From the NCBI GenBank assembly GCA_014654705.1, contig JACVZY010000014.1, forward strand, positions 22,921 to 86,920: DNA of 64,000 nucleotides, given 5' to 3'. The position numbers were made by a program, and so were the translations under genes. The stretch's first letter is position 1. Each line of letters starts with the position of its first letter. The notes beneath the pieces were generated by a model that saw nothing but the letters and a program-made list of their open reading frames with translations, was not told the origin of the DNA and ran no database searches. The stretch is from Ignavibacteria bacterium. GTDB lineage: Bacteria > Bacteroidota > Ignavibacteria > Kapaibacteriales > UBA4661. Below, one piece after another: positions 54,825-63,301 of this stretch.

Positions 54825-55253
54825 ATGAGTAACATATTGATAATACTGTGCTTATTAACAATCTGTGCTTTTGAAGGGATTGGGCAAGTGTTTATTCCGA
54901 AAGCACAAATCCCAACAAAGAAGCGGCTTATTGGTACGTGGAAAAATAGATATGACCGAACGTCTTTTATTGTTGTGTCCAATAAGCAATGGTCAGAGAT
55001 AAAGCAAGGAATTAAAATTTCTAGTAATTATGAAGTATTTGATTTCCCACCTGGTTACCAAGCACAGCCTAATGAATTTGGTGAATATATCTGGCTAAAT
55101 CCTCAACCAGATAGTCTTGGAAAAGTACCGAGGTATGTTTATGTGAAATTTCTTGATGCTGCTGGGTTACGCATTGGTGAAGAATCAATAGGAGGTGGTT
55201 GCATAAATGAGTTAGGGTTTGTTGATTTTGACAGAGTAAGAGTCAAAATTTAA
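54825..55253 (+). CDS. Secreted protein of unknown function in an AT-rich segment
   Basis: This protein of about 142 residues has a signal peptide (MSNILIILCLLTICAFEGIGQ). A small basic and aromatic domain follows (LIGTWKNRYDRTSFIVVSN, FGEYIWLNPQPDSLGKVPRYVYVKF). The chosen ATG at 54825 follows a TTG nine bases upstream, without a clear ribosome site. It is more AT-rich than neighbouring genes and lies beside the nuclease remnant, which suggests acquired DNA. No family was recognised. Confidence 0.55.
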   Translation: MSNILIILCLLTICAFEGIGQVFIPKAQIPTKKRLIGTWKNRYDRTSFIVVSNKQWSEIKQGIKISSNYEVFDFPPGYQAQPNEFGEYIWLNPQPDSLGKVPRYVYVKFLDAAGLRIGEESIGGGCINELGFVDFDRVRVKI

Positions 55254-55561
55254 TATATTGAAAAATAAGCAGATACAGCCCAATAATTGATGTTGTTTTT
55301 ACTACACGCATTATAGTAATACAAGCGATATTCGCATAGAATCCAAGTATTCACGAGCACTTCAAGGCAAATCAATAAAATTACATCCAAAGCCATATCT
55401 CTTTCAATAGACAACAAGGATACGGAATCCCACGAAAACCTTCTGGACATTCTTAGAAAAAGTTCAGAGGTTGCAAACTGTCTTATATTTTTATGCAAGG
55501 TTTTATGCGGTAATATTCTTTTGCGCCTACCCCATATAAGCCTCACAGCTACAAAACACAA
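55254..55561. other. AT-rich 308-bp region between convergent genes
   Basis: The region lies between the orphan secreted gene and umuC. A 103-codon minus-strand frame covers it but has no recognisable domain, no ribosome site and abuts the umuC stop. I see no terminator hairpin or repeat. Confidence 0.5.
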
Positions 55562-56881
55562 TCACACAGCCCGCACCACCTTCAACTCCCCCCAATGCGT
55601 CGTGTACCTGTGCGAGCGCTCGTCCGTTGCGCCTTGCCATGCATGGCTTCCCGCGCGGCTTCCCGTAATAGAAGAGCCGGAAGCTGCCAGATGAAGCGCA
55701 TCCTTCCCGAAGCGCTTATTGAGCGTATCCATGATGTGCATGATGCTTTCATGCCGCGTATCGGGTTGGCTGAAAATGTCTGTTTGAACGCGGTTGCGCG
55801 GAGTGAGTTCGCAGAGCGTCACACTTGCTTTTTTGTAGCCCTGCCCTTCCTGAGCAATCCTGTCCACAAGCATAGAAGCGGCGTTCACAAGGTCAATCGT
55901 GGAATCAGTCGGGAACGGCAGTATCGCTTCCCCGCCATTCGAGAAATAGTCTGCGGAAGAAAATCGATTCGTGCGCACGGACACCGACACGCAAGCGCAG
56001 ACAAGACCCAAACGGCGTAGTTTCTCCGCTGCGCGCCCCGTGAAGGAGGCAACGGCTTCGTGGAGCTGGTCTAACGACGTGACTGCATGGCGAAACGAGC
56101 GCGAGTGCAGAATGGAGTGTTGATGTTCGTTGGTGCTTTCCAGACGCACACAGGAAATGCCGCGCAGTTCGCGTTGTGTGCGCCAGCCAACGACCGTTGC
56201 GCGTTTGCGTACCCATTCTTCAGGAGCATTTTTGAGGTCGAGCGCTGTCGTAATGCTGTGCGCCCTGTATGCTTCCGAAAGTTTTCTGCCCACGCCCCAC
56301 ACATCGCCAACGGGCATCGTGGCAAGCATAGTATCAGCAGTCGCTTCGTCCAAACAAGCAAAGATGCTGTTTGCGCTGGCGTTCTTTTTTGCCATTCTGT
56401 TTGCTGCTTTGGCGAGTGTTTTCGTTGGTGCGATGCCAATGCTGACGGGAATGCCTGTCCACTGCCGTACTGTGCGGCGAACCTCTTCCGCAAAGGAAAG
56501 AATTTTTTCCTTGTTGGCGGCGTAATCGTCTCCTCGCAGCAAACAATCAAGGTTCATAAACGCTTCATCAACGCTATACACTTCAAAACATTCTTCTGGC
56601 AGAAAACTTGCAAGTACGTCCATCACGCGACGCGACATATCGCCATAAAGTGCAAAATTGGACGAGAACACGTGTACACCATGCTCCTCAATCAGCCGCC
56701 GCCACTGGAAATACGGCGCACCCATTGGTATTCCGAGCGCTTTGGCTTCGTTGGAACGCGCAACAATACAGCCGTCGTTATTGGAGAGCACGACGACAGG
56801 TTTTCCGTTCAGACGCGGGTTAAAAACTCGTTCGCAGGAGGCAAAAAAATTATTGCAATCAATCAGCGCAAAAAGAGGCAT
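55562..56881 (-). CDS. umuC: Translesion DNA polymerase V catalytic subunit (UmuC)
   Basis: The 439-residue Y-family polymerase has the catalytic motifs FALIDCNNFFASCERVF (Asp8) and CFEVYSVDEAFMNLD. Thumb and little-finger domains follow, and the UmuC-specific C-terminal part ends past residue 400. It copies over DNA lesions with low fidelity after damage. It lies 23 bases after umuD and is probably transcribed with it. The ATG at 56881 is preferred to a TTG three codons upstream, since family proteins begin with MxLFALIDCNNF. Confidence 0.95.
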   Translation of the reverse strand: MPLFALIDCNNFFASCERVFNPRLNGKPVVVLSNNDGCIVARSNEAKALGIPMGAPYFQWRRLIEEHGVHVFSSNFALYGDMSRRVMDVLASFLPEECFEVYSVDEAFMNLDCLLRGDDYAANKEKILSFAEEVRRTVRQWTGIPVSIGIAPTKTLAKAANRMAKKNASANSIFACLDEATADTMLATMPVGDVWGVGRKLSEAYRAHSITTALDLKNAPEEWVRKRATVVGWRTQRELRGISCVRLESTNEHQHSILHSRSFRHAVTSLDQLHEAVASFTGRAAEKLRRLGLVCACVSVSVRTNRFSSADYFSNGGEAILPFPTDSTIDLVNAASMLVDRIAQEGQGYKKASVTLCELTPRNRVQTDIFSQPDTRHESIMHIMDTLNKRFGKDALHLAASGSSITGSRAGSHAWQGATDERSHRYTTHWGELKVVRAV

Positions 56882-56904
56882 GGAGAACAAGGAATACGAG
56901 AAGT

Positions 56905-57345
56905 TTAGCGGTTTTCGAGCGAGTGAATAACATAAGTTACCACGCCCCAGACCTCGAAATTTGTTTCTGCTGTTATTTCAATTGACTCGCCTTCGTTTGG
57001 TTCCGGCTCCAGAAATGTGCGTTTCCCCACACGGCGCAAGCGGCGCACAAGCAAGTCGCCATCAAGCGAAGCGATAACAATGCTACGGTCAACAGCCGTG
57101 AGCGAGCGGTCAACGACCAGCAAATCGCCCGACCACATTCCTACGTCGTGCATTGCATCACCTTCCACGCGCACAAAAAACGTCGCCGAAGGCTGCTTAA
57201 CGAGCATAGCGTTCAGGTCAAGTTTTGTCTCGAAGTGGTCATCGGCGGCAGGTGTGGGGAAGCCCGCTCTCACGGAACCGAAAAAAATAGGCAGTTCCAG
57301 TGCGTCTCCACGATGAGCCGGATGAATGGATGCGACTTTGAGCAT
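56905..57345 (-). CDS. umuD: UmuD homologue lacking the catalytic serine and lysine
   Basis: The 146-residue protein aligns along its length with Escherichia coli UmuD, including the cleavage-site context (RAGFPTPAADD at 26-36) and DLNAMLVKQPSATFFVRVEGD. In UmuD, Ser60 of GDSM and Lys97 of VKKL form the self-cleavage dyad. Here the positions read GDAM (Ala64, codon GCA at 57154-57156) and VRRL (Arg101, codon CGC at 57043-57045). The dyad is therefore gone, and self-cleavage to UmuD' should not occur. The protein may act uncleaved or need another protease. It is followed 23 bases on by umuC. Confidence 0.9.
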   Translation of the reverse strand: MLKVASIHPAHRGDALELPIFFGSVRAGFPTPAADDHFETKLDLNAMLVKQPSATFFVRVEGDAMHDVGMWSGDLLVVDRSLTAVDRSIVIASLDGDLLVRRLRRVGKRTFLEPEPNEGESIEITAETNFEVWGVVTYVIHSLENR

Positions 57346-57486
57346 AACGATAAGAGAAAAATATTCAAAATAAAGAATTGTAAAAATGCAGCAGTTTGGC
57401 GGAATACCATGCTCACAAAATGATGATTTTTGGGCATGAAAACAAGAAGAAAATTGATTTTTTTATTGCCTGAAAGCAAGAGAAAA

Positions 57487-59940
57487 TCAAACTTCTTTGC
57501 TCCGTACCTGCTCAATAAAATACGTCCTCATCATGCCTTTGCCCTTAATTTCCATTTCACCGCGCTCCTCAAATGCAAAGCTATCTTTGCTGTCCTTGAG
57601 CGCCTCATAGACTGCCGACGAACAATGCACACGTCCTGCCTCGCCGTGGGATTCCATGCGGCTTGCAGTGTTCACAGTGTCACCCCAGAGGTCGTAGGCA
57701 AATTTATTTTGCCCGATAACGCCCGCCGTCGCTTCGCCACAGTGCAGTCCCACGCGAATCTTCAAGTCCACACCCAAAAACTCTGAACAGCGTTCTATTT
57801 CTTGCGCCATCTGCAATCCCAGTTCTGCCATTGCTGCCGTATGGTCTTTGCGAGAATTTAACAGACCACCCGCGACCATATAGGCATCGCCAATCGTTTT
57901 TATTTTCTCCAAGCCGTGTTGCTCCGTCAGTGTGTCGAAGGCGGAGAATACGACGTTCAGCATCTCAACCAGTTCTTTCGGACCTACGCTTGCGGAGAGT
58001 TTGGTAAAGCCGACAATATCAGCAAAAAGAACACTGACATTCGGTAAACCATCAGCGATGATACCTTCGCCCTTTTTGAGGCGGTCGGCAATCGCTTCAG
58101 GGAGAATACTACGGAGCAACTGATCAGACTTTTCGCGCTCGTGCTGCACTTGGGCTATGTATTTGTGCTGTTGGCGGCGTATGTTGTAGAGTTCATAATG
58201 AAACTTCAGACGGGCAATAATTTCCGCTTTTTGAAATGGTTTTATCACGTAATCCGCACCGCCTGCCTCAAAACCCTTTACAATGGCTTGCGTATCGTTC
58301 AGTCCGCTCATAAAAATTACTGGAATGTCCTGCGTTTCTTCAAGGCTTTTAATTTCCTTGCAGACTTCGTAACCGTCAATATCCGGCAAAACAATATCCA
58401 GAAGTACAATGTCCGGCGCATGGTCGGCAACCGCATCCAGAGCTGCATTGCCGCTTGTTACCAACGTCAAATCAAACACTTCATGGTGCAAAATTGTTTT
58501 CAAGATAGAAAGATTGGTCACAGAATCATCCACAATAAGGAGACGTGGTTTGTGGGTATCCTGCTTAGACATCTCTTCGGCAACACTGAAGGCGTCGGCT
58601 CGAATGCTCTCCAGCATAGACATATCCCGCTGCTGGACGCTGCTTTGGCTTTGCTGCATCGTGTCCACTTCTTCTTCAAATTTCAACAAGCGGCGTTGTA
58701 AACGTTGCAAATCTTCTGCAAGCCGCATATTATCATGGCTTTTGTCGGCGTCAGTTTCTGGATGTTCTCCTTCGCTGGAAATATCTTTCTTAATTTGCTC
58801 AATCGCACCCAGCATCTCGGTCATGGTACTTTGCAAGGTATCTTTTTTTTCCTTGCGTTCGGCTAGCGTTGTAAATGCGCCCGCCAGCTTCGTAATATCC
58901 GTTTGCGCAGAGTGCGCCGAAGCAAGACGGCGTGTTACTTTCGCGGTCTGGTTGGTAACGATTTCAGGAATAGATACATTCAGGGTATCTGCTTGATTTT
59001 TGACTAACGCCTGCAGTTCCTGAATGGGCTTGCGAAGGCTCTGCTCGGTGAGTCTGGGAATATCAGTAATTTCTTGCGTCAGCGAATCAAATGCAGAAAA
59101 ATAATTTTTTAGTTCACCGACAGCTTCTTCCAGCACGCGATGGCGCTCATCGGTTTCGATTTGGCGATGTTTCATTTCCTCAAGCATCTGGCTGACGCGC
59201 CCCAATGCTTGTATCAAGAAATGATACTCTTCAGGATTTTGCTCTGAGCTTGACGCTGGCTCTTCTTCATAATCGGCATATTCCTCAAGTTCTCTCTTGT
59301 CATCGTAGTTCGCCCTACCCTGCACAGCATTGGATAATGACTCCAGTGTTTCGTTGATTTGCTTTTGTATGAGGTCCAGTTCGGTACCGAAAAGATTCGT
59401 AAAATCTTCGCGTAAGAGCTTTGGCAGCGCAAGTTCGAGTGCGTCGAAACTTGCACGGAACTGTTTCTCAAGCGTTGTTTGCAGTTGAATTTGTAATTCA
59501 TTGGCAATATGCTCCTCCAATCGCTCACCAATACTTGTACTGAGTTCTGTATGAAGGCGGTTTTGCTGGGTTTCGGATTGCTTTTGGAGTTGCTGCTCCA
59601 GTTGGCTTTGGATTTCGACTGGTAACTGCCTGTGCAGTTCTACCAGCGCATCGTTCAGCATGGACATCGCGTATTTCACTTCCTCCGAGGCACTCTGCGC
59701 ATGGCTTGTTTGCTCTTTCGCGGTGGATTCAATTAGTGCTGTGGTACGCTGTGCATGAATCATTGCCTTCGAGAGCGCCGAGCGTATTTCGCTGGAATAA
59801 TTTGCTTGCTCAATGAGCGCAGTAGAAGTAGTGATGGCACTCGAACGAAGTTGAAAAAGTAGCCACAAGGATAATCCGGCAAGAACCATCAATATCCCTA
59901 ACATTGGCAGTGCCCAAAAAAGGAGTGTTTCGGAGGACAT
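57487..59940 (-). CDS. Membrane-anchored REC-adenylate cyclase
   Basis: The 817-residue protein has one membrane helix (about 7-28), a very long coiled coil (about 35-440), a receiver domain (about 465-580, with phospho-acceptor near 513 in DIVLLDIVLPDIDG) and a C-terminal class III nucleotide cyclase domain (about 625-790). The cyclase has the metal aspartate in VLFADIVGF. Lys in KIKTIGDAYMVA and Asp in YDLWGDTVNTASRM are the pair that selects ATP, so cAMP is the expected product. The ATG at 59940 follows AAGGA. The input kinase is unknown. Confidence 0.9.
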   Translation of the reverse strand: MSSETLLFWALPMLGILMVLAGLSLWLLFQLRSSAITTSTALIEQANYSSEIRSALSKAMIHAQRTTALIESTAKEQTSHAQSASEEVKYAMSMLNDALVELHRQLPVEIQSQLEQQLQKQSETQQNRLHTELSTSIGERLEEHIANELQIQLQTTLEKQFRASFDALELALPKLLREDFTNLFGTELDLIQKQINETLESLSNAVQGRANYDDKRELEEYADYEEEPASSSEQNPEEYHFLIQALGRVSQMLEEMKHRQIETDERHRVLEEAVGELKNYFSAFDSLTQEITDIPRLTEQSLRKPIQELQALVKNQADTLNVSIPEIVTNQTAKVTRRLASAHSAQTDITKLAGAFTTLAERKEKKDTLQSTMTEMLGAIEQIKKDISSEGEHPETDADKSHDNMRLAEDLQRLQRRLLKFEEEVDTMQQSQSSVQQRDMSMLESIRADAFSVAEEMSKQDTHKPRLLIVDDSVTNLSILKTILHHEVFDLTLVTSGNAALDAVADHAPDIVLLDIVLPDIDGYEVCKEIKSLEETQDIPVIFMSGLNDTQAIVKGFEAGGADYVIKPFQKAEIIARLKFHYELYNIRRQQHKYIAQVQHEREKSDQLLRSILPEAIADRLKKGEGIIADGLPNVSVLFADIVGFTKLSASVGPKELVEMLNVVFSAFDTLTEQHGLEKIKTIGDAYMVAGGLLNSRKDHTAAMAELGLQMAQEIERCSEFLGVDLKIRVGLHCGEATAGVIGQNKFAYDLWGDTVNTASRMESHGEAGRVHCSSAVYEALKDSKDSFAFEERGEMEIKGKGMMRTYFIEQVRSKEV

Positions 59941-60191
59941 AATCGCGTATCCTTGTAAAAAATAATTGTTATTTGTTTGTGCAGTTGTTGTTCTATCTCT
60001 GTTGTTCAGATATAACAGAATCAAAATATACAAATACAATGCCACATCTGCCTGTGAAAATAAGGCTTTCATCGCAAATTCTTCACAATAAATGCTTCAT
60101 CCCTATCCATTCATTGCAGAATATTACGGAAAATAGTATTTTCGCTCTTTGATAGTAGTGCGCATACCGAACCCCAAATGGAGAGAAACGA

Positions 60192-60659
60192 TTGAGAGAA
60201 ACGATACATTCATTTTTTAGCCAGATATCACGCCCTTTCGGACGGGAATCCGTAATTTTACTGTTGCGGATGTGGCTGGGACTGATCATGATTTACCATG
60301 GCTCAGACAAACTTTTTCGCAATTTCGACCCCTTCACAACACACCTTACGACCTTTGGTATTCCGCTTTCTAAATTTGTTTCCAGCTTTTTTACCGTGTC
60401 GCAGTTTGCAGGTGGAGCGTTGTTATTTTTGGGCTTGTTCACTCGTCCGGCGCTTGTTTGCATTGTACTGACGGTGTTTTCAGCAGTTGTCGAAGCGCTG
60501 TTTTTTGTGAACTACGACCCTTTTTCTCGCAAAGGTGAGCTTGCGTTTACCTACACTATCATCAGTTTCGCTCTTTTGGTTAGTGGTCCGGGTTTGTATA
60601 GCCTTGACCATTATTTAAGCCGTTTCAAACAAACCGAAGAGCATGATGAACATCTCTAA
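60192..60659 (+). CDS. DoxX-family membrane protein
   Basis: The 155-residue protein has four membrane helices and the DoxX signature LLLRMWLGLIMIYHGSDKLF with GGALLFLGLFTRPA. Family members are linked with quinone and sulfur redox chemistry or respiratory stress. The start is TTG at 60192, with GGAGA eight bases upstream; a nearby ATG at 60178 runs into a stop after five codons. A 13-bp unit (60181-60193) is repeated nearly exactly at 60194-60206 and includes the start. Its end overlaps the longer frame of the next gene. Confidence 0.8.
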   Translation: MRETIHSFFSQISRPFGRESVILLLRMWLGLIMIYHGSDKLFRNFDPFTTHLTTFGIPLSKFVSSFFTVSQFAGGALLFLGLFTRPALVCIVLTVFSAVVEALFFVNYDPFSRKGELAFTYTIISFALLVSGPGLYSLDHYLSRFKQTEEHDEHL

Positions 60660-60699
60660 CTTTTTGAAATCACCGTTTGTATATTTTTTCTTTTACACC

Positions 60700-62043
60700 A
60701 TGAAAACACGAATTACTTTCGCTTGCGTGTCCTGCTTGCTCGTGTTCTGCACAGTGCATAGCTATACGGTTCTTGCCCAAGCACCTGCACCAAAACCGTC
60801 GTCTCCTGCTGCCCCCGCCAAAGCAGCAGAAACGATTAAAATTGGCATGAGCATTGTCACGAACGACCCGACAGGAAACACGCAACTTCAGGGCGCACGC
60901 ATGGCTATCGAAGAAATCAATGCTGCCGGTGGAGTTTTGGGAAAAAAGATGGAGCTTGTTCCGGTGTATAATGAAACACGGAACTATCCCAAAGCACAAG
61001 CATTTATCAACAGTTTGATAAGCGATGGCGCGAAATATATCATTACCTCCGGCGGTTCGGGGATGACAATGAAAGCAGCTGAAATCACGATTCCGAATAA
61101 CGTGTTGCTCATTACCGGTTCGTCGTCGTCGCCCAAAATCAGCGACCTTGCGGATAATGACCTTGTGTGGCGTACCGTACCGTCCGATGCTTTTCAAGGG
61201 CGTATTGCTGCTGTTTATATGGATTCTCTTAAGGTACGCACTGCGGGCTTGATTTACCTTGACAACCCCTATGGCAATGAGCTTTCCAAAACCTTTCGCG
61301 AAGTATTTGAGAAGCGCCGTGGAAAGATTCTTGCCTCGGTAAAAATACCAGACATGACGAATTACGAGAATTTCGATTTCAAACCGATTGCCGACCAGGT
61401 ATTCTCTCAGAAGCCACAACTGGTCTATTTGGTGAGCTATGGTGAGGAAGGCGCAAAAATCATCAACGCAGCCAAACCGTACTTTACAGGTACTTACAAA
61501 CCTCAACTTCTGGGCTGCGACGCGAACTACAACAACGACTTTCTCTATGGTGCAGAGCAATCTTTGATTGAAGGTATGCTTGGATTCGTCTATATTCACC
61601 CACAAAATTATCCGAATTACGAAAAATTCAACACTGCCTTTGAAGCATACCAAAGCAAAGCAAGCAATGATGCCACTGAGATGTCTGCTAACTCCCTTGC
61701 TTCTTTGCTGGGAGCAGTCTCGACCAATTCCTACGGCGCGACGGTGTACGACGCAATCTATACTCTGGCATATGCAATGCTAAAAGCAAAATCTACTGCT
61801 CCGGCTGATGTAGCCAAAACGATGCGACTTGTGGCAAACGATAACGAGGGTGCGACGCTTATTAACGTCGGCGAGTTTGCCAAAGCCGCAGCTATACTCG
61901 CTAAAGGCGGAAATATCAATTATGACGGCGCAAGTGGCTCTTTGGACTTCAATGATACGGGCGATGTTATCAGCGGCACGTACATTATCTGGAAAGTAAA
62001 AGATGGTAAGTTTATCGAAGCAAGTACCATTTCTTTTCCATAG
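60700..62043 (+). CDS. Branched-chain amino acid-type ABC substrate-binding protein
   Basis: The 447-residue protein has a signal peptide (1-27, ending VLAQ) and a Pro/Ala linker. A type I periplasmic binding domain of the LivJ family follows (IKIGMSIVTNDPTGNTQLQGARMAIEEINAAGGVLGKKMELVP). These proteins bind leucine, amides or similar ligands. No permease or ATPase genes are adjacent, so it is an orphan that may serve another transporter or a signalling role. The ATG at 60700 is chosen because the signal peptide starts there; the frame extends to 60643 within doxX. Confidence 0.88.
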   Translation: MKTRITFACVSCLLVFCTVHSYTVLAQAPAPKPSSPAAPAKAAETIKIGMSIVTNDPTGNTQLQGARMAIEEINAAGGVLGKKMELVPVYNETRNYPKAQAFINSLISDGAKYIITSGGSGMTMKAAEITIPNNVLLITGSSSSPKISDLADNDLVWRTVPSDAFQGRIAAVYMDSLKVRTAGLIYLDNPYGNELSKTFREVFEKRRGKILASVKIPDMTNYENFDFKPIADQVFSQKPQLVYLVSYGEEGAKIINAAKPYFTGTYKPQLLGCDANYNNDFLYGAEQSLIEGMLGFVYIHPQNYPNYEKFNTAFEAYQSKASNDATEMSANSLASLLGAVSTNSYGATVYDAIYTLAYAMLKAKSTAPADVAKTMRLVANDNEGATLINVGEFAKAAAILAKGGNINYDGASGSLDFNDTGDVISGTYIIWKVKDGKFIEASTISFP

Positions 62044-62052
62044 ACTGAGCAA

Positions 62053-62080
62053 TGCAATGCGAACGTAGATTCGCATTGCA
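62053..62080. repeat. Perfect 11-bp hairpin, repeat-like
   Basis: TGCAATGCGAA (62053-62063) and TTCGCATTGCA (62070-62080) form an 11-bp perfect stem around six bases. No T run follows. It lies just after the binding-protein stop and may be a dispersed palindromic repeat or an mRNA-stabilising hairpin. Confidence 0.5.
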
Positions 62081-62111
62081 GGCAATGACAGGCTACCGTT
62101 TACACCTCAAT

Positions 62112-62136
62112 AGGGCTGCTTATTTTGAGCAGCCCT
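62112..62136. terminator. Bidirectional terminator between convergent genes
   Basis: AGGGCTGCT (62112-62120) pairs with AGCAGCCCT (62128-62136), followed by TCTTATTTT on the plus side. It ends the binding-protein gene and probably also the opposing SbtA gene. Confidence 0.8.
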
Positions 62137-62138
62137 TC

Positions 62139-63104
62139 TTATTTTAGAACTTTATGTGCAAACTCTGCCATTTGTAGATATATCCCCAAACCAAGTGCAA
62201 TATTGAACGGAAACGTTATACCAAGCGCTGTGGTAACGTAATATGTCGGGTTTGCATCCGGCACAGCAATGCGCATAGCTGCAGTGGCGGCTATGTAGGA
62301 GGCACTCGCGGACATGGTTGTTAAGATTGCCGTTCCTCCCAATGATAAACCAGCAAGTGTTCCAAAGAAGGCTCCAAACAATGCTGAAATGAGAGGCATG
62401 ATAAGCGCAAAAACAACCAGAAACTTTCCCGCGCTTCGGAATTCGCTTAACCGCCGCGAAGCGACAATGCCCATTTCCAACAAGAAAAAAGCAAGTAATC
62501 CTGGGAATGCGTCCTTGAAAACAGGTTGCAGCACGCCAATATTTTTTCCTGCTACCACCCCGACAAAAAGCCCACCCATGAGTAAATACACCCCACGATT
62601 CAAAAATACCTCGTGCAGCATCTCACGTGAGAAAATACTGCCCTCAGTCTGGTTACGATTACCCCCACGCGCCAGTGCTATACCGATAATAATGGCAGGT
62701 ATTTCCAAAAGCATAAGCAGAACAGCCATATACCCTTCATAGCTTATGCCACGCGAGTCCAAGTAGCTTTGAATTACGGCAAAAGTTACGGCACTCACCG
62801 AACCATAATGAGCGGCAAGCGCAGCAGCATCGGAGCGCCCTAATTGACCAATTTTACGAACAATAATGAATGCAAGACACGGTGTAATAATGCCAATGGC
62901 AAGCGTAGCTAGTGCAGGAATAATTAACCCGCCTATTCCAATTTTAGCAAGCTGCGTACCGCCTTTAATACCGATTGCAAGCAGTAAGTATGTACTCAGG
63001 ATATCGTAAATAGCTTCCGGCAATCGCAAGTCCGATTTCAAAAAACCGGCAAGTAAGCCAACTATGAAGAAAAGTGGTAATGGTTCGAGTAAAGATTCAA
63101 TCAT
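62139..63104 (-). CDS. SbtA-type sodium/bicarbonate symporter
   Basis: The 321-residue protein has about ten membrane helices and the SbtA family signatures LLAIGIKGGTQLAKIG and RSDAAALAAHYGSVSAVTFAV, the latter forming the substrate site region. Cyanobacterial SbtA imports bicarbonate with sodium for carbon concentration; in heterotrophs it may feed carboxylases. The usual PII-like partner gene sbtB is not adjacent. The ATG at 63104 is preferred; the frame runs 41 codons further up without homology. Confidence 0.85.
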   Translation of the reverse strand: MIESLLEPLPLFFIVGLLAGFLKSDLRLPEAIYDILSTYLLLAIGIKGGTQLAKIGIGGLIIPALATLAIGIITPCLAFIIVRKIGQLGRSDAAALAAHYGSVSAVTFAVIQSYLDSRGISYEGYMAVLLMLLEIPAIIIGIALARGGNRNQTEGSIFSREMLHEVFLNRGVYLLMGGLFVGVVAGKNIGVLQPVFKDAFPGLLAFFLLEMGIVASRRLSEFRSAGKFLVVFALIMPLISALFGAFFGTLAGLSLGGTAILTTMSASASYIAATAAMRIAVPDANPTYYVTTALGITFPFNIALGLGIYLQMAEFAHKVLK

Positions 63105-63301
63105 TAGAGGTTGTGTTAGTAAGCGGCGTTTGCAATGAATGCCCATTATTTTGAAAAGTGCAGTGCAAAAATACACAAATACAGCTATTCGCAGACCAAG
63201 AAAAATAATCTCTTTAATTTCTTGCAAATATGCCGCAGAAGTGCCAAATTATATCGCTTCCACTCTTCATTATTACACCACCTTTGCAGGGGACAATTGT
63301 T

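Noticed and set aside
55250-55561. 103-codon minus-strand frame between the orphan gene and umuC
   Set aside because: It has no ribosome site or recognisable domain, its end overlaps the stop of the orphan gene, and it abuts the umuC stop; open frames of this length occur by chance here.
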